Shown: positions 51,198 through 60,165 of the stretch, piece by piece
Layout: every line of letters begins with the position of its first letter
How positions within the stretch are numbered: the stretch's first letter is position 1
Assembly: GCA_963811365.1 (NCBI GenBank)
Contig: CAWEQW010000002.1
Span: 248,001 to 312,000 of the forward strand
Source of the DNA: CAWEQW01 sp963811365
GTDB lineage: Bacteria; Actinomycetota; Actinomycetes; Propionibacteriales; Nocardioidaceae
DNA length: 64,000 bases
Direction: 5' to 3'
Position numbers and translations under genes: made by a program
The notes under the pieces: generated by a model
Databases searched by the model: none
What the model saw: the letters and a program-made list of their open reading frames with translations, nothing else
Told to the model about the DNA's origin: nothing

Positions 51198-52193
51198 ATG
51201 CGCGCGTGGGAGGTCACCGGCGACGGCGCCGGTGACCGGCTCCGGCTCGTCGAGCGCCGGGTCCCCGAGCCCGCGGCCGGCGAGGTGCTGCTGCGCGTGC
51301 GCGCCTGCGGGGTCTGCCGCACCGACCTGCATCTCGCCGACCTGGAGCTGCCGCCACACCGATCGGGCACCGTGCCGGGCCACGAGATCGTCGGCGAGGT
51401 CGTCGGCCGGGGTACGGGCGCGCGCCGGTTCACCGAGGGCGACCGGGTCGGCGTGGCCTGGCTGCGCAGCACGTGCGGAGCGTGCCGATGGTGCCGCACG
51501 GGCGCCGAGAACCTCTGCCGGTCCTCCACCTACACCGGCTGGGACGCCGACGGCGGTTTCGCCGAGTACGCCGTCGCGCCCGAGGCCTACGCCTACCTGC
51601 TCCCCGACGGCGTGGCCGACGTCGACGTCGCGCCGCTGCTGTGCGCGGGAGTCATCGGCTACCGCGCCCTTCGGCGGTCCCGGCTTCCTGCCGGTGGCCG
51701 GCTGGGCATCTACGGCTTCGGTGCCAGCGCCCACCTGACCGCCCAGGTGGCGCTCGCCCAGGGTGCCGAGCTGCATGTGCTCACCCGCGGAGCGGGCGCG
51801 CGCAGGCTGGCGACCGAGCTCGGCGCCGCCTCGGTGGGGGAGGCCTACGACGCCCCGCCGGTGCCGCTCGACTCCGCGATCGTCTTCGCGCCGGCCGGCG
51901 AGCTGGTGCCGGTGGCCCTCGAGGCCCTCGAGCAGGGCGGCACCCTCGCCCTGGCCGGGATCTACCTGACCGACGTACCCCCGCTGGACTACGGCCGGCA
52001 CCTGTTCCGCGAGCGCACCCTGACCAGCGTCACCGCGAACACCCGCGCAGACGGCGAGGAGCTCTTCCGGCTGGCCTCCGCGCTCGGCGTGCGCGCGCGC
52101 GTGGTGCGGTACCCGTTCGCGGCGGCGGACCGTGCGCTGGACGACCTCGCCTGCGGACGGGTCACCGGTGCCGCGGTGCTGGAGACGGCGTGA
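51198..52193 (+). CDS. Zinc-dependent alcohol dehydrogenase (MDR family)
   Basis: 331 residues; the ATG at 51198 fits the family N-terminus MRAW better than a GTG six bases earlier. RACGVCRTDLHLADLEL (catalytic Cys), PGHEIVGEVV (His/Glu), structural cysteines in STCGACRWCRTGAENLCRSS, and LGIYGFGASAHLTAQVAL (coenzyme). A short 12-nt gap after DUF1876 suggests co-transcription. NAD(P)+-linked oxidation of alcohols or reduction of aldehydes; regenerating NAD+ at low oxygen would fit (inference). Confidence 0.9.
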   Translation: MRAWEVTGDGAGDRLRLVERRVPEPAAGEVLLRVRACGVCRTDLHLADLELPPHRSGTVPGHEIVGEVVGRGTGARRFTEGDRVGVAWLRSTCGACRWCRTGAENLCRSSTYTGWDADGGFAEYAVAPEAYAYLLPDGVADVDVAPLLCAGVIGYRALRRSRLPAGGRLGIYGFGASAHLTAQVALAQGAELHVLTRGAGARRLATELGAASVGEAYDAPPVPLDSAIVFAPAGELVPVALEALEQGGTLALAGIYLTDVPPLDYGRHLFRERTLTSVTANTRADGEELFRLASALGVRARVVRYPFAAADRALDDLACGRVTGAAVLETA

Positions 52194-52199
52194 GCCGTC

Positions 52200-52213
52200 A
52201 GGCCGTTGGTCCC
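52200..52213 (-). promoter_or_regulatory. DosR-type box (minus-strand reading GGGACCAACGGCCT)
   Basis: Plus strand AGGCC-GTTG-GTCCC. Weaker centre than the others, but it ends 56 nt before the USP start at 52270, the same spacing as at 40541, 46088, 47070 and 54367. Confidence 0.5.
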
Positions 52214-52269
52214 TGCTGTGGGGCCCTCCGGCACTGACCTGACCAGCCGGGGAGCGCGACCTTGGAGGC

Positions 52270-53199
52270 GTGAACAAGTCAGTCGTCCTCGGGTCGGTCG
52301 TCGTGGGGGTGGACGGCACACCCAGCAGTGAGATCGCGCTCGCGTGGGCGATGGACCACGCCGAGCGGCACCACCGGCCGGTGACCCTCGTGCACGCCGC
52401 GGGGCACGCACCGAGCACGGGGTCGGAGGCCTACCGCACCGAGGTGCGGCACACCAAGCGCATCGCCGGCCGTCGGATCGCGGACCATGCCCTGGGCGAG
52501 GCGCACAAGCTCGCGCCCTCGGTGCAGACCCACGTCTGGGTCGCCATGGGCGGCCCGCACGAGGTCCTGATGGAGGCGGCGAGCAGGGCGAGCGTGCTGG
52601 TCGTCGGCACCCGCGGCCGCGGCAGCATCGCGACCCTCATGCTGGGCTCGGTGAGCGTGGGACTGTCCTCGCACGCGCCCTGCCCCGTCGTGGTCGCCCG
52701 CCGGCCGCTCGACGACCCCAGGGGCCGCCCCGAGCGCCGCGGCATCGTGGTCGGCGTCGACGGCACCGACGCGTCTGCGGCGGCGGTCGACTTCGCCTTC
52801 GAGCTCGCGGCCACCTACCACCAGCCGCTGCTGGTGGCTCACGCGGTCACCTCGCTGGGCCCCGGGCCGGCGGCTCATCCGTTGCTCACCGACGACCAGG
52901 AGCAGGAGCTCGGCGACCAGCACGAGCTCGAGGTGGCCGAGTCGGTCGCCGGCTACCAGGAGAAGTTCCCCGACGTCGTGGTGAGCTGGCAGTTCATCGA
53001 GGACGACCCGGTGGCCGACCTCGTCCGGTTGTCCGCGGACGCCGAGATGGTCGTGGTGGGCTCTCGCGGTCGGGGCGACGCGGCGGCGATCCTGCTCGGC
53101 TCGGTGAGCCGGGCCGTCGTCGAGCACGGTGACTGCTCGGTGGCCGTCGTGCGCAAGCCGCTGCGCGATGAGTACGACGAGTACGACGAGGAGAACTGA
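52270..53199 (+). CDS. Universal stress protein, two USP domains (type B)
   Basis: 309 residues from a GTG. SVVVGVDGTPSSEIALAWAM with loop GTRGRGSIATLMLGSVS, and IVVGVDGTDASAAAVDFAF with loop GSRGRGDAAAILLGSVS; both loops are intact G-x2-G-x9-GS, so two ATP sites are likely. The C-terminus ends in an acidic tail DEYDEYDEEN. Related to the USPs at 47070 and 54367. Confidence 0.92.
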   Translation: MNKSVVLGSVVVGVDGTPSSEIALAWAMDHAERHHRPVTLVHAAGHAPSTGSEAYRTEVRHTKRIAGRRIADHALGEAHKLAPSVQTHVWVAMGGPHEVLMEAASRASVLVVGTRGRGSIATLMLGSVSVGLSSHAPCPVVVARRPLDDPRGRPERRGIVVGVDGTDASAAAVDFAFELAATYHQPLLVAHAVTSLGPGPAAHPLLTDDQEQELGDQHELEVAESVAGYQEKFPDVVVSWQFIEDDPVADLVRLSADAEMVVVGSRGRGDAAAILLGSVSRAVVEHGDCSVAVVRKPLRDEYDEYDEEN

Positions 53200-53207
53200 G
53201 CCGCGCG

Positions 53208-53221
53208 AGGACCTTGGACCC
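53208..53221 (+). promoter_or_regulatory. DosR-type box AGGACCTTGGACCC
   Basis: AGGAC-CTTG-GACCC, eight of ten arm positions with the common CTTG centre. It begins nine bases after the preceding USP stop and ends 77 nt before the next USP start. Confidence 0.5.
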
Positions 53222-53298
53222 TGGACCTGCGGGTGGCCGGTCGCTGGAATGGGGCTGGAGGCGTCGAAGGTCCGCCTAGCCAGGAAGAGGGCCGCACC

Positions 53299-54267
53299 AT
53301 GAGCGAGTCCGTTCTCGCAGGAACCGCCCCGCTGGTCGTCTGCATCGACGGCAGCGAGGACGGCGCTCGGGCACTGCTGTACGCGGTGCGGGAGGCGCTG
53401 CGCGCGCCCCGGGTGCTGCGGCTGGTGCACGTCGTCCACGAGACGATGCCGCTCGCTCCCATGCTGCCGCTGTTCACCACCGACGCGCTGCGCTCGGTGG
53501 GCCTGCACATCCTTCAGGACGCCGCTGAGCAGGTCCGGGCGCTGAGCGCCGACCGGGTGGTCGTCGAGGAGGTGCTGTGTCACGGGCCCCGGGTCTCGGC
53601 GATCCTGGCGAGCGCCCACCCGGCGGACTGCGCGGGCATCGTGATGGGTCCGCGCAGCAGCCGCCTGCACCGGCTCGTGGCCGGGTCGACGACGACAGGC
53701 GTGGTGGCGCGCGCGCAGGTACCGGTGCTCTGCGTTCCCGAGACGTGGCACCCCGACCGGGTCGCCGGCCGGGTGGTGGTGGGCATCGCCGACCTGACCT
53801 CCGCGGAGCTCGTGGAGCCGGCGCTGCGTCGTGCCGAGGCGCTCGGGGCCCGGCTCACGATGCTGCACGCCTGGCGCCCCCAGAGCCAGTACGACTCAGC
53901 GATCGGCGGACGGGTGCTGGCCGACATCTGGGAGCGCGAGTCCGAGCAGGCGCTGTGGGAGCTCGTGGCCGGGCTGCGTGCCGACCACCCCGACGTGGAG
54001 ATCGACCTCGACCTGCGCTACCAGCGACCGTCCGTCGCGCTGAGTGACGCCAGCCGCGACGCGGACCTGCTGCTGCTCGGCCGACGGGCGCACCTCGGTC
54101 CGGCGGGCATGGCGGTCGGGTCGCACACCCGGGCGATGATCCATGCCTCCGCCTGCCCGGTGGAGGTGCTCGCGCTGCCGGTCCGCGTCCCGGTCACGAG
54201 CCCCGGGACGCACGTCCCCCACCAGGGGGGCACGGTGCGCGACGGGACGCCGGAGCCCGTCGGCTGA
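53299..54267 (+). CDS. Universal stress protein, two USP domains (type A)
   Basis: 322 residues. VVCIDGSEDGARALLYAVRE, PLAPMLPLF and loop GPRSSRLHRLVAGSTT in domain 1; VVVGIADLTSAELVEPAL, HAWRPQSQYDSAIGGRVL and loop GRRAHLGPAGMAVGS in domain 2. Neither loop keeps the full glycine set, so ATP binding may be lost. Paralogue of the USP at 46088. A proline/glycine-rich tail follows. Confidence 0.88.
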   Translation: MSESVLAGTAPLVVCIDGSEDGARALLYAVREALRAPRVLRLVHVVHETMPLAPMLPLFTTDALRSVGLHILQDAAEQVRALSADRVVVEEVLCHGPRVSAILASAHPADCAGIVMGPRSSRLHRLVAGSTTTGVVARAQVPVLCVPETWHPDRVAGRVVVGIADLTSAELVEPALRRAEALGARLTMLHAWRPQSQYDSAIGGRVLADIWERESEQALWELVAGLRADHPDVEIDLDLRYQRPSVALSDASRDADLLLLGRRAHLGPAGMAVGSHTRAMIHASACPVEVLALPVRVPVTSPGTHVPHQGGTVRDGTPEPVG

Positions 54268-54294
54268 CGCGCCCTGGGCCGCGAGCCTCGCCGG

Positions 54295-54308
54295 GGGCCC
54301 AAGGTCCC
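54295..54308 (-). promoter_or_regulatory. DosR-type box (minus-strand reading GGGACCTTGGGCCC)
   Basis: Plus strand GGGCC-CAAG-GTCCC, nine of ten arm positions. It ends 58 nt before the USP start at 54367. Confidence 0.65.
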
Positions 54309-54366
54309 GAGCCGGGGAGCCGTCGGCCTCTGCCTCGTGGCCGGCCCCGGTCGGCACGGTGGGTCC

Positions 54367-55242
54367 GTGAGTACCGCAGTGCTTCCCGGCTCCGTCGTCG
54401 TAGGCGTCGACGGCAGCCCGCCCGGTGAGGTGGCCCTGGACTGGGCCGCGCACGCGGCAGACGAGCAACGACGTGCCCTGACCGTGGTGCACGCCGCCGG
54501 CCCCGTCACCACGGCCGAGACCCTGTACGACCGGATGGAGGCCACCCAGGCCTGCCGCCTCGCAGGGCTCGACGTGGTCGGTGCCGCAGTTGCCCGGGTG
54601 CGCGAGCGTCACCCGTCGCTGCGGGTGGACAGCTGGATGCCGCTCGGTGCGCCGCAGCGGGTGCTCCGCGCGGCCGCCGAGCGGGCCCACCTCCTCGTCG
54701 TCGGCGCCCACGGCCGCGGGACGCTGGCGACCCTGCTGCTCGGCTCGGTCGGCGGCGACCTCGCCGCGCACGCCCCGTGCCCAGTGGTCGTGGCGCGGGC
54801 GAGCGGGCCGTCCCGACGCGGCGTGGTGGTCGGGGTGGACGGCTTCCCGAGCTCGGCGGACGCCGTCGGCCTGGCCTACGACCTGGCCTCCTGGCACGCC
54901 GAGCCGCTCGAGGTGCTGCACGCCTTCGACGGGCTCGGCGGCTGGACGGTGCCGGACCTGCTCTCGCACGAGCAGGCCGGTGCCCTGGTGAGCGCGACCG
55001 AGGCGCGCGTCGCCGAGACGCTCGCCGGCTACGCCGAGAAGTACCCCGACGTGCAGGTCACTCGGAGGCTGGTGCCCCTCGACGCCGTCACCGCTCTCGT
55101 GCAGGCCTCCCACGACGCCTCCACCGTGGTCGTCGGCTCGCGGGGCCGGGGGCGCACGGTCTCCGCGATGCTCGGCTCGACGAGCCGGGAGCTGCTGCGG
55201 CAGGCACGCTGCACCGTCGTGGTGGCCGGTCGGCACGGCTGA
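54367..55242 (+). CDS. Universal stress protein, two USP domains (type B)
   Basis: 291 residues from a GTG. SVVVGVDGSPPGEVALDWAA with loop GAHGRGTLATLLLGSVG, and GVVVGVDGFPSSADAVGLAY with loop GSRGRGRTVSAMLGSTS; both loops intact. Closest relative in the window is the USP at 52270. Last gene of the stress island before the lut genes; no DosR-type box was seen after it. Confidence 0.92.
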   Translation: MSTAVLPGSVVVGVDGSPPGEVALDWAAHAADEQRRALTVVHAAGPVTTAETLYDRMEATQACRLAGLDVVGAAVARVRERHPSLRVDSWMPLGAPQRVLRAAAERAHLLVVGAHGRGTLATLLLGSVGGDLAAHAPCPVVVARASGPSRRGVVVGVDGFPSSADAVGLAYDLASWHAEPLEVLHAFDGLGGWTVPDLLSHEQAGALVSATEARVAETLAGYAEKYPDVQVTRRLVPLDAVTALVQASHDASTVVVGSRGRGRTVSAMLGSTSRELLRQARCTVVVAGRHG

Positions 55243-55314
55243 CCGCTCGGACCCGCACGCCGCCAGGTCGGCGGGCGGTGCGGCGACAGCCACCGCCGTG
55301 CCAGGGTGACCAGC

Positions 55315-56073
55315 ATGAGGGTTGCCCTGATGGTGACGTGCGTGAACGACGCGTTGTTCCCCGAGACGGGGAAGGCGGTGGTGCGGCTGTTGCGCCGGCT
55401 GGGTGTGCAGGTGGAGTTCCCGGCGGGTCAGACCTGCTGTGGTCAGCCGATGGTGAACACGGGCTACCTGGACGAGGCGGTGCCGGTGGTGCGGTCCTTC
55501 GTGGAGGCGTTCGCGGGGTTCGACGCGGTGGTGGCGCCGTCGGGGTCGTGTGCGGGCTCGGCGCGGCATCAGCACGGCCTCGTGGCGCGGCGCAGCGGCG
55601 ACCCGGGTCTGCTGCGGGCGGTGCGGGCCGCTGCGCCGACGTACGAGCTGAGCGAGTTCCTGGTCGACGTGCTGGGGGTGACCGATGTGGGGGCGTCGTT
55701 CCCGCACACGGTGGCCTACCACCCGACGTGCCACTCGCTGCGGATGCTGCGGGTGGGCGACCGGCCGAGGCGGCTGCTGGAGGCGGTGCACGGGCTGCGG
55801 CTGGTGGGGCTGCCGCACGCGGAGGAGTGCTGTGGTTTCGGGGGGACGTTCGCGGTGAAGAACGCCGACGTGTCGGTGGCGATGGGGTCGGACAAGGCGC
55901 GGTGGGTGCAGGCCTCGGGTGCGGAGGTGCTGGTCGCGGGGGACAGCTCGTGCCTGATGCACGTGGGTGGGCTGTTGTCGCGGCAGCGGGCCGGGGTGCG
56001 GGTGCTGCACCTGGGCGAGGTGCTGGCCGCCACCGAGGGGTCGGCGGCTGCGGAGGGCGTGGGGCATGGGTAG
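55315..56073 (+). CDS. lutA: LutA: (Fe-S)-binding lactate-utilisation protein
   Basis: 252 residues from the ATG at 55315. Two CCG-type domains: TCCGQPMVNTGY with GSCAGSARHQ, and HPTCHSLRMLR with EECCGFGGTFAVK and DSSCLMH. These cysteine-rich motifs bind an unusual Fe-S cluster, as in GlpC and heterodisulfide reductases. LutABC together oxidise L-lactate to pyruvate. The gene overlaps lutB by eight bases. No lactate permease or LutR regulator is visible here. Confidence 0.93.
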   Translation: MRVALMVTCVNDALFPETGKAVVRLLRRLGVQVEFPAGQTCCGQPMVNTGYLDEAVPVVRSFVEAFAGFDAVVAPSGSCAGSARHQHGLVARRSGDPGLLRAVRAAAPTYELSEFLVDVLGVTDVGASFPHTVAYHPTCHSLRMLRVGDRPRRLLEAVHGLRLVGLPHAEECCGFGGTFAVKNADVSVAMGSDKARWVQASGAEVLVAGDSSCLMHVGGLLSRQRAGVRVLHLGEVLAATEGSAAAEGVGHG

Positions 56074-57603
56074 CACGTTCGTGGGGATGCCGGCGTTCCC
56101 GCAGGCCGGCGTTCCCGCAGGCGGCGCGGGCGGCGTTGGCCGACACCGGGCTGAGGGCGAACCTGGCGCATGCGACCTCGACGATCCGGACCAAGCGGGC
56201 CGGGGTGGTCGGGGAGGTCGAGGAGTGGGAGCAGCTGCGGATGGCCGGCGCGGCGGTCAAGGACAACACGCTGCTGCATCTCGACGAGCAGCTGCTGCGG
56301 CTGGAGGAGTCGCTGACCGCGCGCGGGTGCGGTGGTGCACTGGGCCCGCGACGCCGCCGAGGCGTGCGCGGCGGTGGCAGAGATCGCCGAGGCCCACGGT
56401 GTGGAGGAGGTGGTCAAGGTCAAGTCGATGGCCACCGCGGAGATCGGGCTGAACGAGGCGCTGGCCGCCCGGGGGATCGCGGTGTGGGAGACCGATCTGG
56501 CCGAGCTGATCGTGCAGCTGGGCGAGGACCTGCCCAGCCACATCCTGGTGCCGGCGATCCACCGCAACCGGGCGGAGATCCGGGAGATCTTCGCCCGGGC
56601 GATGGGGGCGGCGGGCCGTGCGGCGCCGGAGGACCTGACCGACGAGCCGGCGCGGCTGGCGGAGGCGGCGCGGCTGCACCTGCGGGAGAAGTTCCTGCGG
56701 GCGCGGATGGCGGTGTCCGGGGCGAACTTCGCGGTCGCGGAGACCGGGACGCTGGTGGTGGTGGAGTCCGAGGGCAACGGCCGGATGTGCCTGACACTGC
56801 CCGAGGTGCTGGTCTCGGTGGTCGGGATCGAGAAGGTGGTGCCGACCTTCGCCGACCTCGACGTGTTCCTGCAGCTGCTGCCGCGCTCCTCGACGGGGGA
56901 GCGGATGAACCCCTACACCTCGACGTGGTCGGGAGTGAGCGAGGGCGACGGGCCGCAGGAGGTGCACGTGGTGCTGCTCGACAACGGCCGGAGCCGGGCG
57001 CTGGGCGACGAGGTCGGCCGGCAGGCGCTGCGGTGCATCCGCTGCTCGGCGTGCCTGAACGTGTGCCCGGTCTACGAGCGCACCGGCGGGCACGCCTACG
57101 GCTCGGTCTACCCCGGCCCGATCGGGGCGATCGTGAACCCGCTGCTGCGCGGGGTCGGCGTCGACGCGCAGGTCGACTCGCTCCCGTACGCCTCGACGCT
57201 GTGCGGCGCCTGCTACGAGGTCTGCCCGGTGCGCATCGACATCCCCTCGGTGCTGGTGGACCTGCGTGCCCAGGTCGTCGACGCGCACCGTCGCGGGGTC
57301 CCGACGCCGGAGGCGGCCGCGATGAGAGCGGCGGCGTGGTCGTTCGCCTCCGGCCGGCGGCTGGCGCTCACCGAGCAGGTCACCGGGCTCGCCGGACGGG
57401 TGGCCGAACGGTTGGGCCGTCGCGCCCTCCCGGGAGGCCGGCGCGCGCTGTCCCGGCTCCCATGGCCTGGTTCGGCGTGGACCGACGCCCGCGACCTGCC
57501 CGCACCACCGCGCGAGTCCTTCCGGGCCTGGTGGCAGCGGACCCGCGGCGGCCGAGCCGAGCAGCCCGAGCAGCCCGAGGAGCGCCCGGGGAGGGAGCAG
57601 TGA
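56066..57603 (+). pseudogene. lutB: LutB: iron-sulfur lactate-utilisation protein, two frame breaks
   Basis: Starts at 56066 (MGSTFVGMPAFPQA). A 16-bp tandem duplication (56090-56121) shifts the frame; removing one copy joins it to ARAALADTGLRANLAHATST. A second break near 56325-56329 (one extra base after LEESLTARG) leads to VVHWARDAAEACAAVAEIAE. The rest is intact: VKSMATAEIGLNEALAARG, ETGTLVVVESEGN, and two 4Fe-4S motifs CIRCSACLNVCPVYERTGG and LCGACYEVCPVRIDIP. Repaired length is 506 residues, normal for LutB. Either a true double mutation or assembly errors; lutA and lutC are intact, which favours error or very recent loss. Confidence 0.88.
56090..56121 (+). repeat. 16-bp direct duplication inside lutB
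   Basis: CCGGCGTTCCCGCAGG occurs twice without a gap (56090-56105 and 56106-56121). One copy restores the LutB reading frame, so the second is an insertion by slippage or an assembly artefact. Confidence 0.95.
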
Positions 57604-58223
57604 GCGCGCGCGAGGAGATCCTGGCCCGGATCCGCAGGGCGCTGGCCGGCGCCGACACCGCGCAGGTCGAGGCGCCCCGGGGCTACCGGGCGCGACCCGG
57701 ACCCGAGGACCACGACAGGGCGGTCGCGCTGTTCGCCGAGCGGGTGGCCGACTACCGCGCCACCGTGACCCGGTGCACGGCCGCGGAGGTGGCCGGCGTG
57801 CTCGCCCGGGTGCTGCCGGCCGGTGCCCGGGTCGTGGTCCCCGACGGGTTCGGCTACGACGTCGCCGGTGCCGTCGCGGACCGCGGCGCCGACGGCTCGG
57901 TGTCGGTGCTCTCCGCCGTCGAGCTCGACCGGCTCGACGCCGTGGTCACCGAGGCGAGCGTCGGGATCGCCGAGACCGGCACGATCGTGCTCACCCACGG
58001 CCCCGGCCAGGGCCGCCGCGCCCTCAGCCTGGTCCCCGACCTGCACGTCTGCGTGGTCCGCGAGGACCAGATCGTCGCCGCAGTGCCCCAGGCCGTGGCA
58101 CTGCTCGACCCGCACCGCCCGCAGACCTGGGTCAGCGGACCCAGCGCGACCAGCGACATCGAGCTCGACCGCGTCGAAGGCGTCCACGGCCCCCGGACCC
58201 TGCACGTCGTGCTCACCGGCTGA
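57600..58223 (+). CDS. lutC: LutC: lactate-utilisation protein (LUD domain)
   Basis: 207 residues; the GTG overlaps the lutB stop (GTGA). REEILARIRRALAGA start, GTIVLTHGPGQGRRALSLVPD and HVCVVREDQIVAAVPQA core, and SATSDIELDRVEGVHGPRTL close: the standard LutC/YkgG layout. It works with LutA and LutB in cytoplasmic lactate oxidation. Confidence 0.93.
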   Translation: MSAREEILARIRRALAGADTAQVEAPRGYRARPGPEDHDRAVALFAERVADYRATVTRCTAAEVAGVLARVLPAGARVVVPDGFGYDVAGAVADRGADGSVSVLSAVELDRLDAVVTEASVGIAETGTIVLTHGPGQGRRALSLVPDLHVCVVREDQIVAAVPQAVALLDPHRPQTWVSGPSATSDIELDRVEGVHGPRTLHVVLTG

Positions 58224-58243
58224 GCGCGCCGCCGTCCGGAGCG

Positions 58244-58639
58244 TCAGCGGACGTTGCCGAGCACCCGGGTCAGCGCGATCCGCAGGGCGACCCGCTCGGG
58301 GTTCTCCCGGGGCGGGCGATAGCGCTCGGCGTAGCGTCGGACCGCCTCCCGCACCGATGCCGGGTCGTCCAGCACTACCGCGCGACCCTCCAGCGTGGAC
58401 CACCGGCGCCCGTCCACGCAGCACGCCGCGACCCGAGCGCCGGCGGCTCCTGCCGCGCGCACGTTGCGGACCTTCTGGGAGCCGCCGGACGTGATCGCCC
58501 AGGCACAGCCCGCTGCGGGGTCCAGCACCACACCCATCGGGACGACGTGCGGTGACCCGTCGGGGCGCAGCGACGTCACCGTGCACAGGTGCCGTTCGCT
58601 CCAGAAGCCGACCAGGTCAGCACCGAGCAGCACCGTCAC
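58244..58639 (-). CDS. PNPOx-like split-barrel protein (F420/FMN-binding family)
   Basis: 131 residues from the GTG at 58639, preceded by GAGGAGG. LVGFWSERHLCTVTSLRPDGSPHVVPMGVVLD is split here as FWSERHLCTVTSLRPDG and SPHVVPMGVVLD; then SQKVRNVRAAGAAGARVA and WSTLEGRAVVLDD are typical of pyridoxamine-phosphate-oxidase-like F420-binding proteins. The substrate is unknown. Convergent with lutC across 20 nt. The 232-nt gap upstream contains only the terminator of the next gene. Confidence 0.82.
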   Translation of the reverse strand: MTVLLGADLVGFWSERHLCTVTSLRPDGSPHVVPMGVVLDPAAGCAWAITSGGSQKVRNVRAAGAAGARVAACCVDGRRWSTLEGRAVVLDDPASVREAVRRYAERYRPPRENPERVALRIALTRVLGNVR

Positions 58640-58845
58640 CGTCGCCTCCTCGCAGGTCTGGACCAGGTCGGCCCGATGAATCCCGGTTTGTCCGATGTGC
58701 CGCACTCGTCACACCGGACTGGCACCATCACAGCACGGGTGACGACACGCCGGCCCGCACGGTGGTGCCCGGGTCGGCGCTGCAGACGCGACCGCCGCCT
58801 CCCACGGCGAGGCAGGCAGGCGGCGATCGTGACGGCAGGCCGGGA

Positions 58846-58871
58846 GGCCGCCGCACGCGGGGACGGCGGCC
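58846..58871 (-). terminator. Hairpin after formaldehyde dehydrogenase
   Basis: GGCCGCCG (58846-58853) pairs with CGGCGGCC (58864-58871) across ten bases, directly abutting the stop codon of the minus-strand dehydrogenase. Confidence 0.7.
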
Positions 58872-60020
58872 TCAGCCGGTCTTGCCCGGCTTGAGCAGGA
58901 CCTTCGTCCAGCCGCTGTCGCGCTCGTCGAACTTCGCGTACCCCTCCGGAGCCTCGTCGAGACCGATCTCGTGGGAGACGATGAACGACGGCTGCGCGTG
59001 GCCGGTGAGGATCAGGTCGCGCAGCTCGCGGTTGTAGCGCTTGACGGGCGCCTGGCCGGTGCCCATCCGCTGGCCCTTGGTGAAGAAGGCGCCGTAGTCG
59101 AAGCCGATCCGGCCCTGCTTGGCGCCCTCGTCGGCTGCTCCGGGGTCCTGCGGCATGTACACGCCGACGACGCCGATGCCGCCGGTGGCGCGGACGATGC
59201 TGACCAGGTTGTCCAGCACCATCTCGGGGTGCTCGTCACCGGACGGGTCGTGCGCCTGGTACCCGACGGCGTCGACGCCGGCGTCGACGCCGTACCCGTT
59301 GGTGTGCTCGAGGAGCTGCTCCACCGGGTCGCCCTTGCCGAAGTCGACCGGTACCGCGCCGATCTTGCCGGCGAGCGCGAGCCGGTCCGGCTCCTTGTCG
59401 ACGACGTAGACCTCGGACGCGCCGCGGATCGCGGCACTGTGCGCGGCCATCAGACCCACGGGTCCGGCGCCGAACACGGCGACCCGGTCGCCGGCCTTGA
59501 CGCCGGCCAGCTCGGTGCCGTGCCAGCCGGTCGGGAAGACGTCGGAGAGCATCGTGAAGTCGTTCTCGTGCTCGGTGCCCTCAGGCAGCGTGAGCAGGTT
59601 GAAGTCGGCGTACGGCACCCGGAGGTACTCCGCCTGACCGCCCTCGTACGGGCCCATGTTCGCGTATCCGTAGGCCGCACCGTCCATGCCCTCGATCGGG
59701 TTGGTGCGGGTGCAGAACGACGTCCAGCCCTTCGTGCAGTTGCGGCAGGTGCCGCAGGCGATGTTGAACGGAACCGACACCCGGTCGCCTGCCTTGATCC
59801 GGGTGACGCCGCCGCCGACCTCCTCGACGACGCCCATGTTCTCGTGGCCGAGGACCTTCCCCTCCTCGACGCTGGTGCGCCCCTCGTACATGTGCAGGTC
59901 CGAGCCGCAGATGTTCGTGGTGGTGATCCGCACGACCGCGTCCAGCGGCTCCTGGATGCGCGCGTCCGCGACCTCCTCGACAGCGACCTCGAACGGACCC
60001 TTGTAGACGACGCCCTTCAT
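58872..60020 (-). CDS. fdhA: Glutathione-independent formaldehyde dehydrogenase-like zinc enzyme
   Basis: 382 residues; GGAAGGAG precedes the ATG at 60020. Catalytic zinc Cys38 (NICGSDLHMYEG), His59 and Glu60 (LGHENMG); structural cysteines 89, 92, 95 and 103; coenzyme motif FGAGPVGLMA (183-192). The long loop with GMDGAAYGYANMGPYEGGQA and FNLLTLP matches the FdhA type of Pseudomonas and actinobacteria, which dismutates or oxidises aldehydes with tightly bound NAD. Formaldehyde as the real substrate is not proven by sequence. Confidence 0.9.
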   Translation of the reverse strand: MKGVVYKGPFEVAVEEVADARIQEPLDAVVRITTTNICGSDLHMYEGRTSVEEGKVLGHENMGVVEEVGGGVTRIKAGDRVSVPFNIACGTCRNCTKGWTSFCTRTNPIEGMDGAAYGYANMGPYEGGQAEYLRVPYADFNLLTLPEGTEHENDFTMLSDVFPTGWHGTELAGVKAGDRVAVFGAGPVGLMAAHSAAIRGASEVYVVDKEPDRLALAGKIGAVPVDFGKGDPVEQLLEHTNGYGVDAGVDAVGYQAHDPSGDEHPEMVLDNLVSIVRATGGIGVVGVYMPQDPGAADEGAKQGRIGFDYGAFFTKGQRMGTGQAPVKRYNRELRDLILTGHAQPSFIVSHEIGLDEAPEGYAKFDERDSGWTKVLLKPGKTG

Positions 60021-60165
60021 GTGTGCTCCTTCCTCGACCCCCGGTGGGCACGGCTGCGCCCGACTGAGCGGGTGACCGGGGGCAGAGGGCTCCTGTACCC
60101 GGGTCGGGGCTCCGAACACGTGGTACGCCGGTGTTCGTGGCGTCCTGCAGGGGTACCCCGCACCC

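Noticed and set aside
52256..52269. GCGACCTTGGAGGC as the box for the USP at 52270
   Set aside because: It touches the start codon and both arms are poor; the site at 52200 has the correct spacing.
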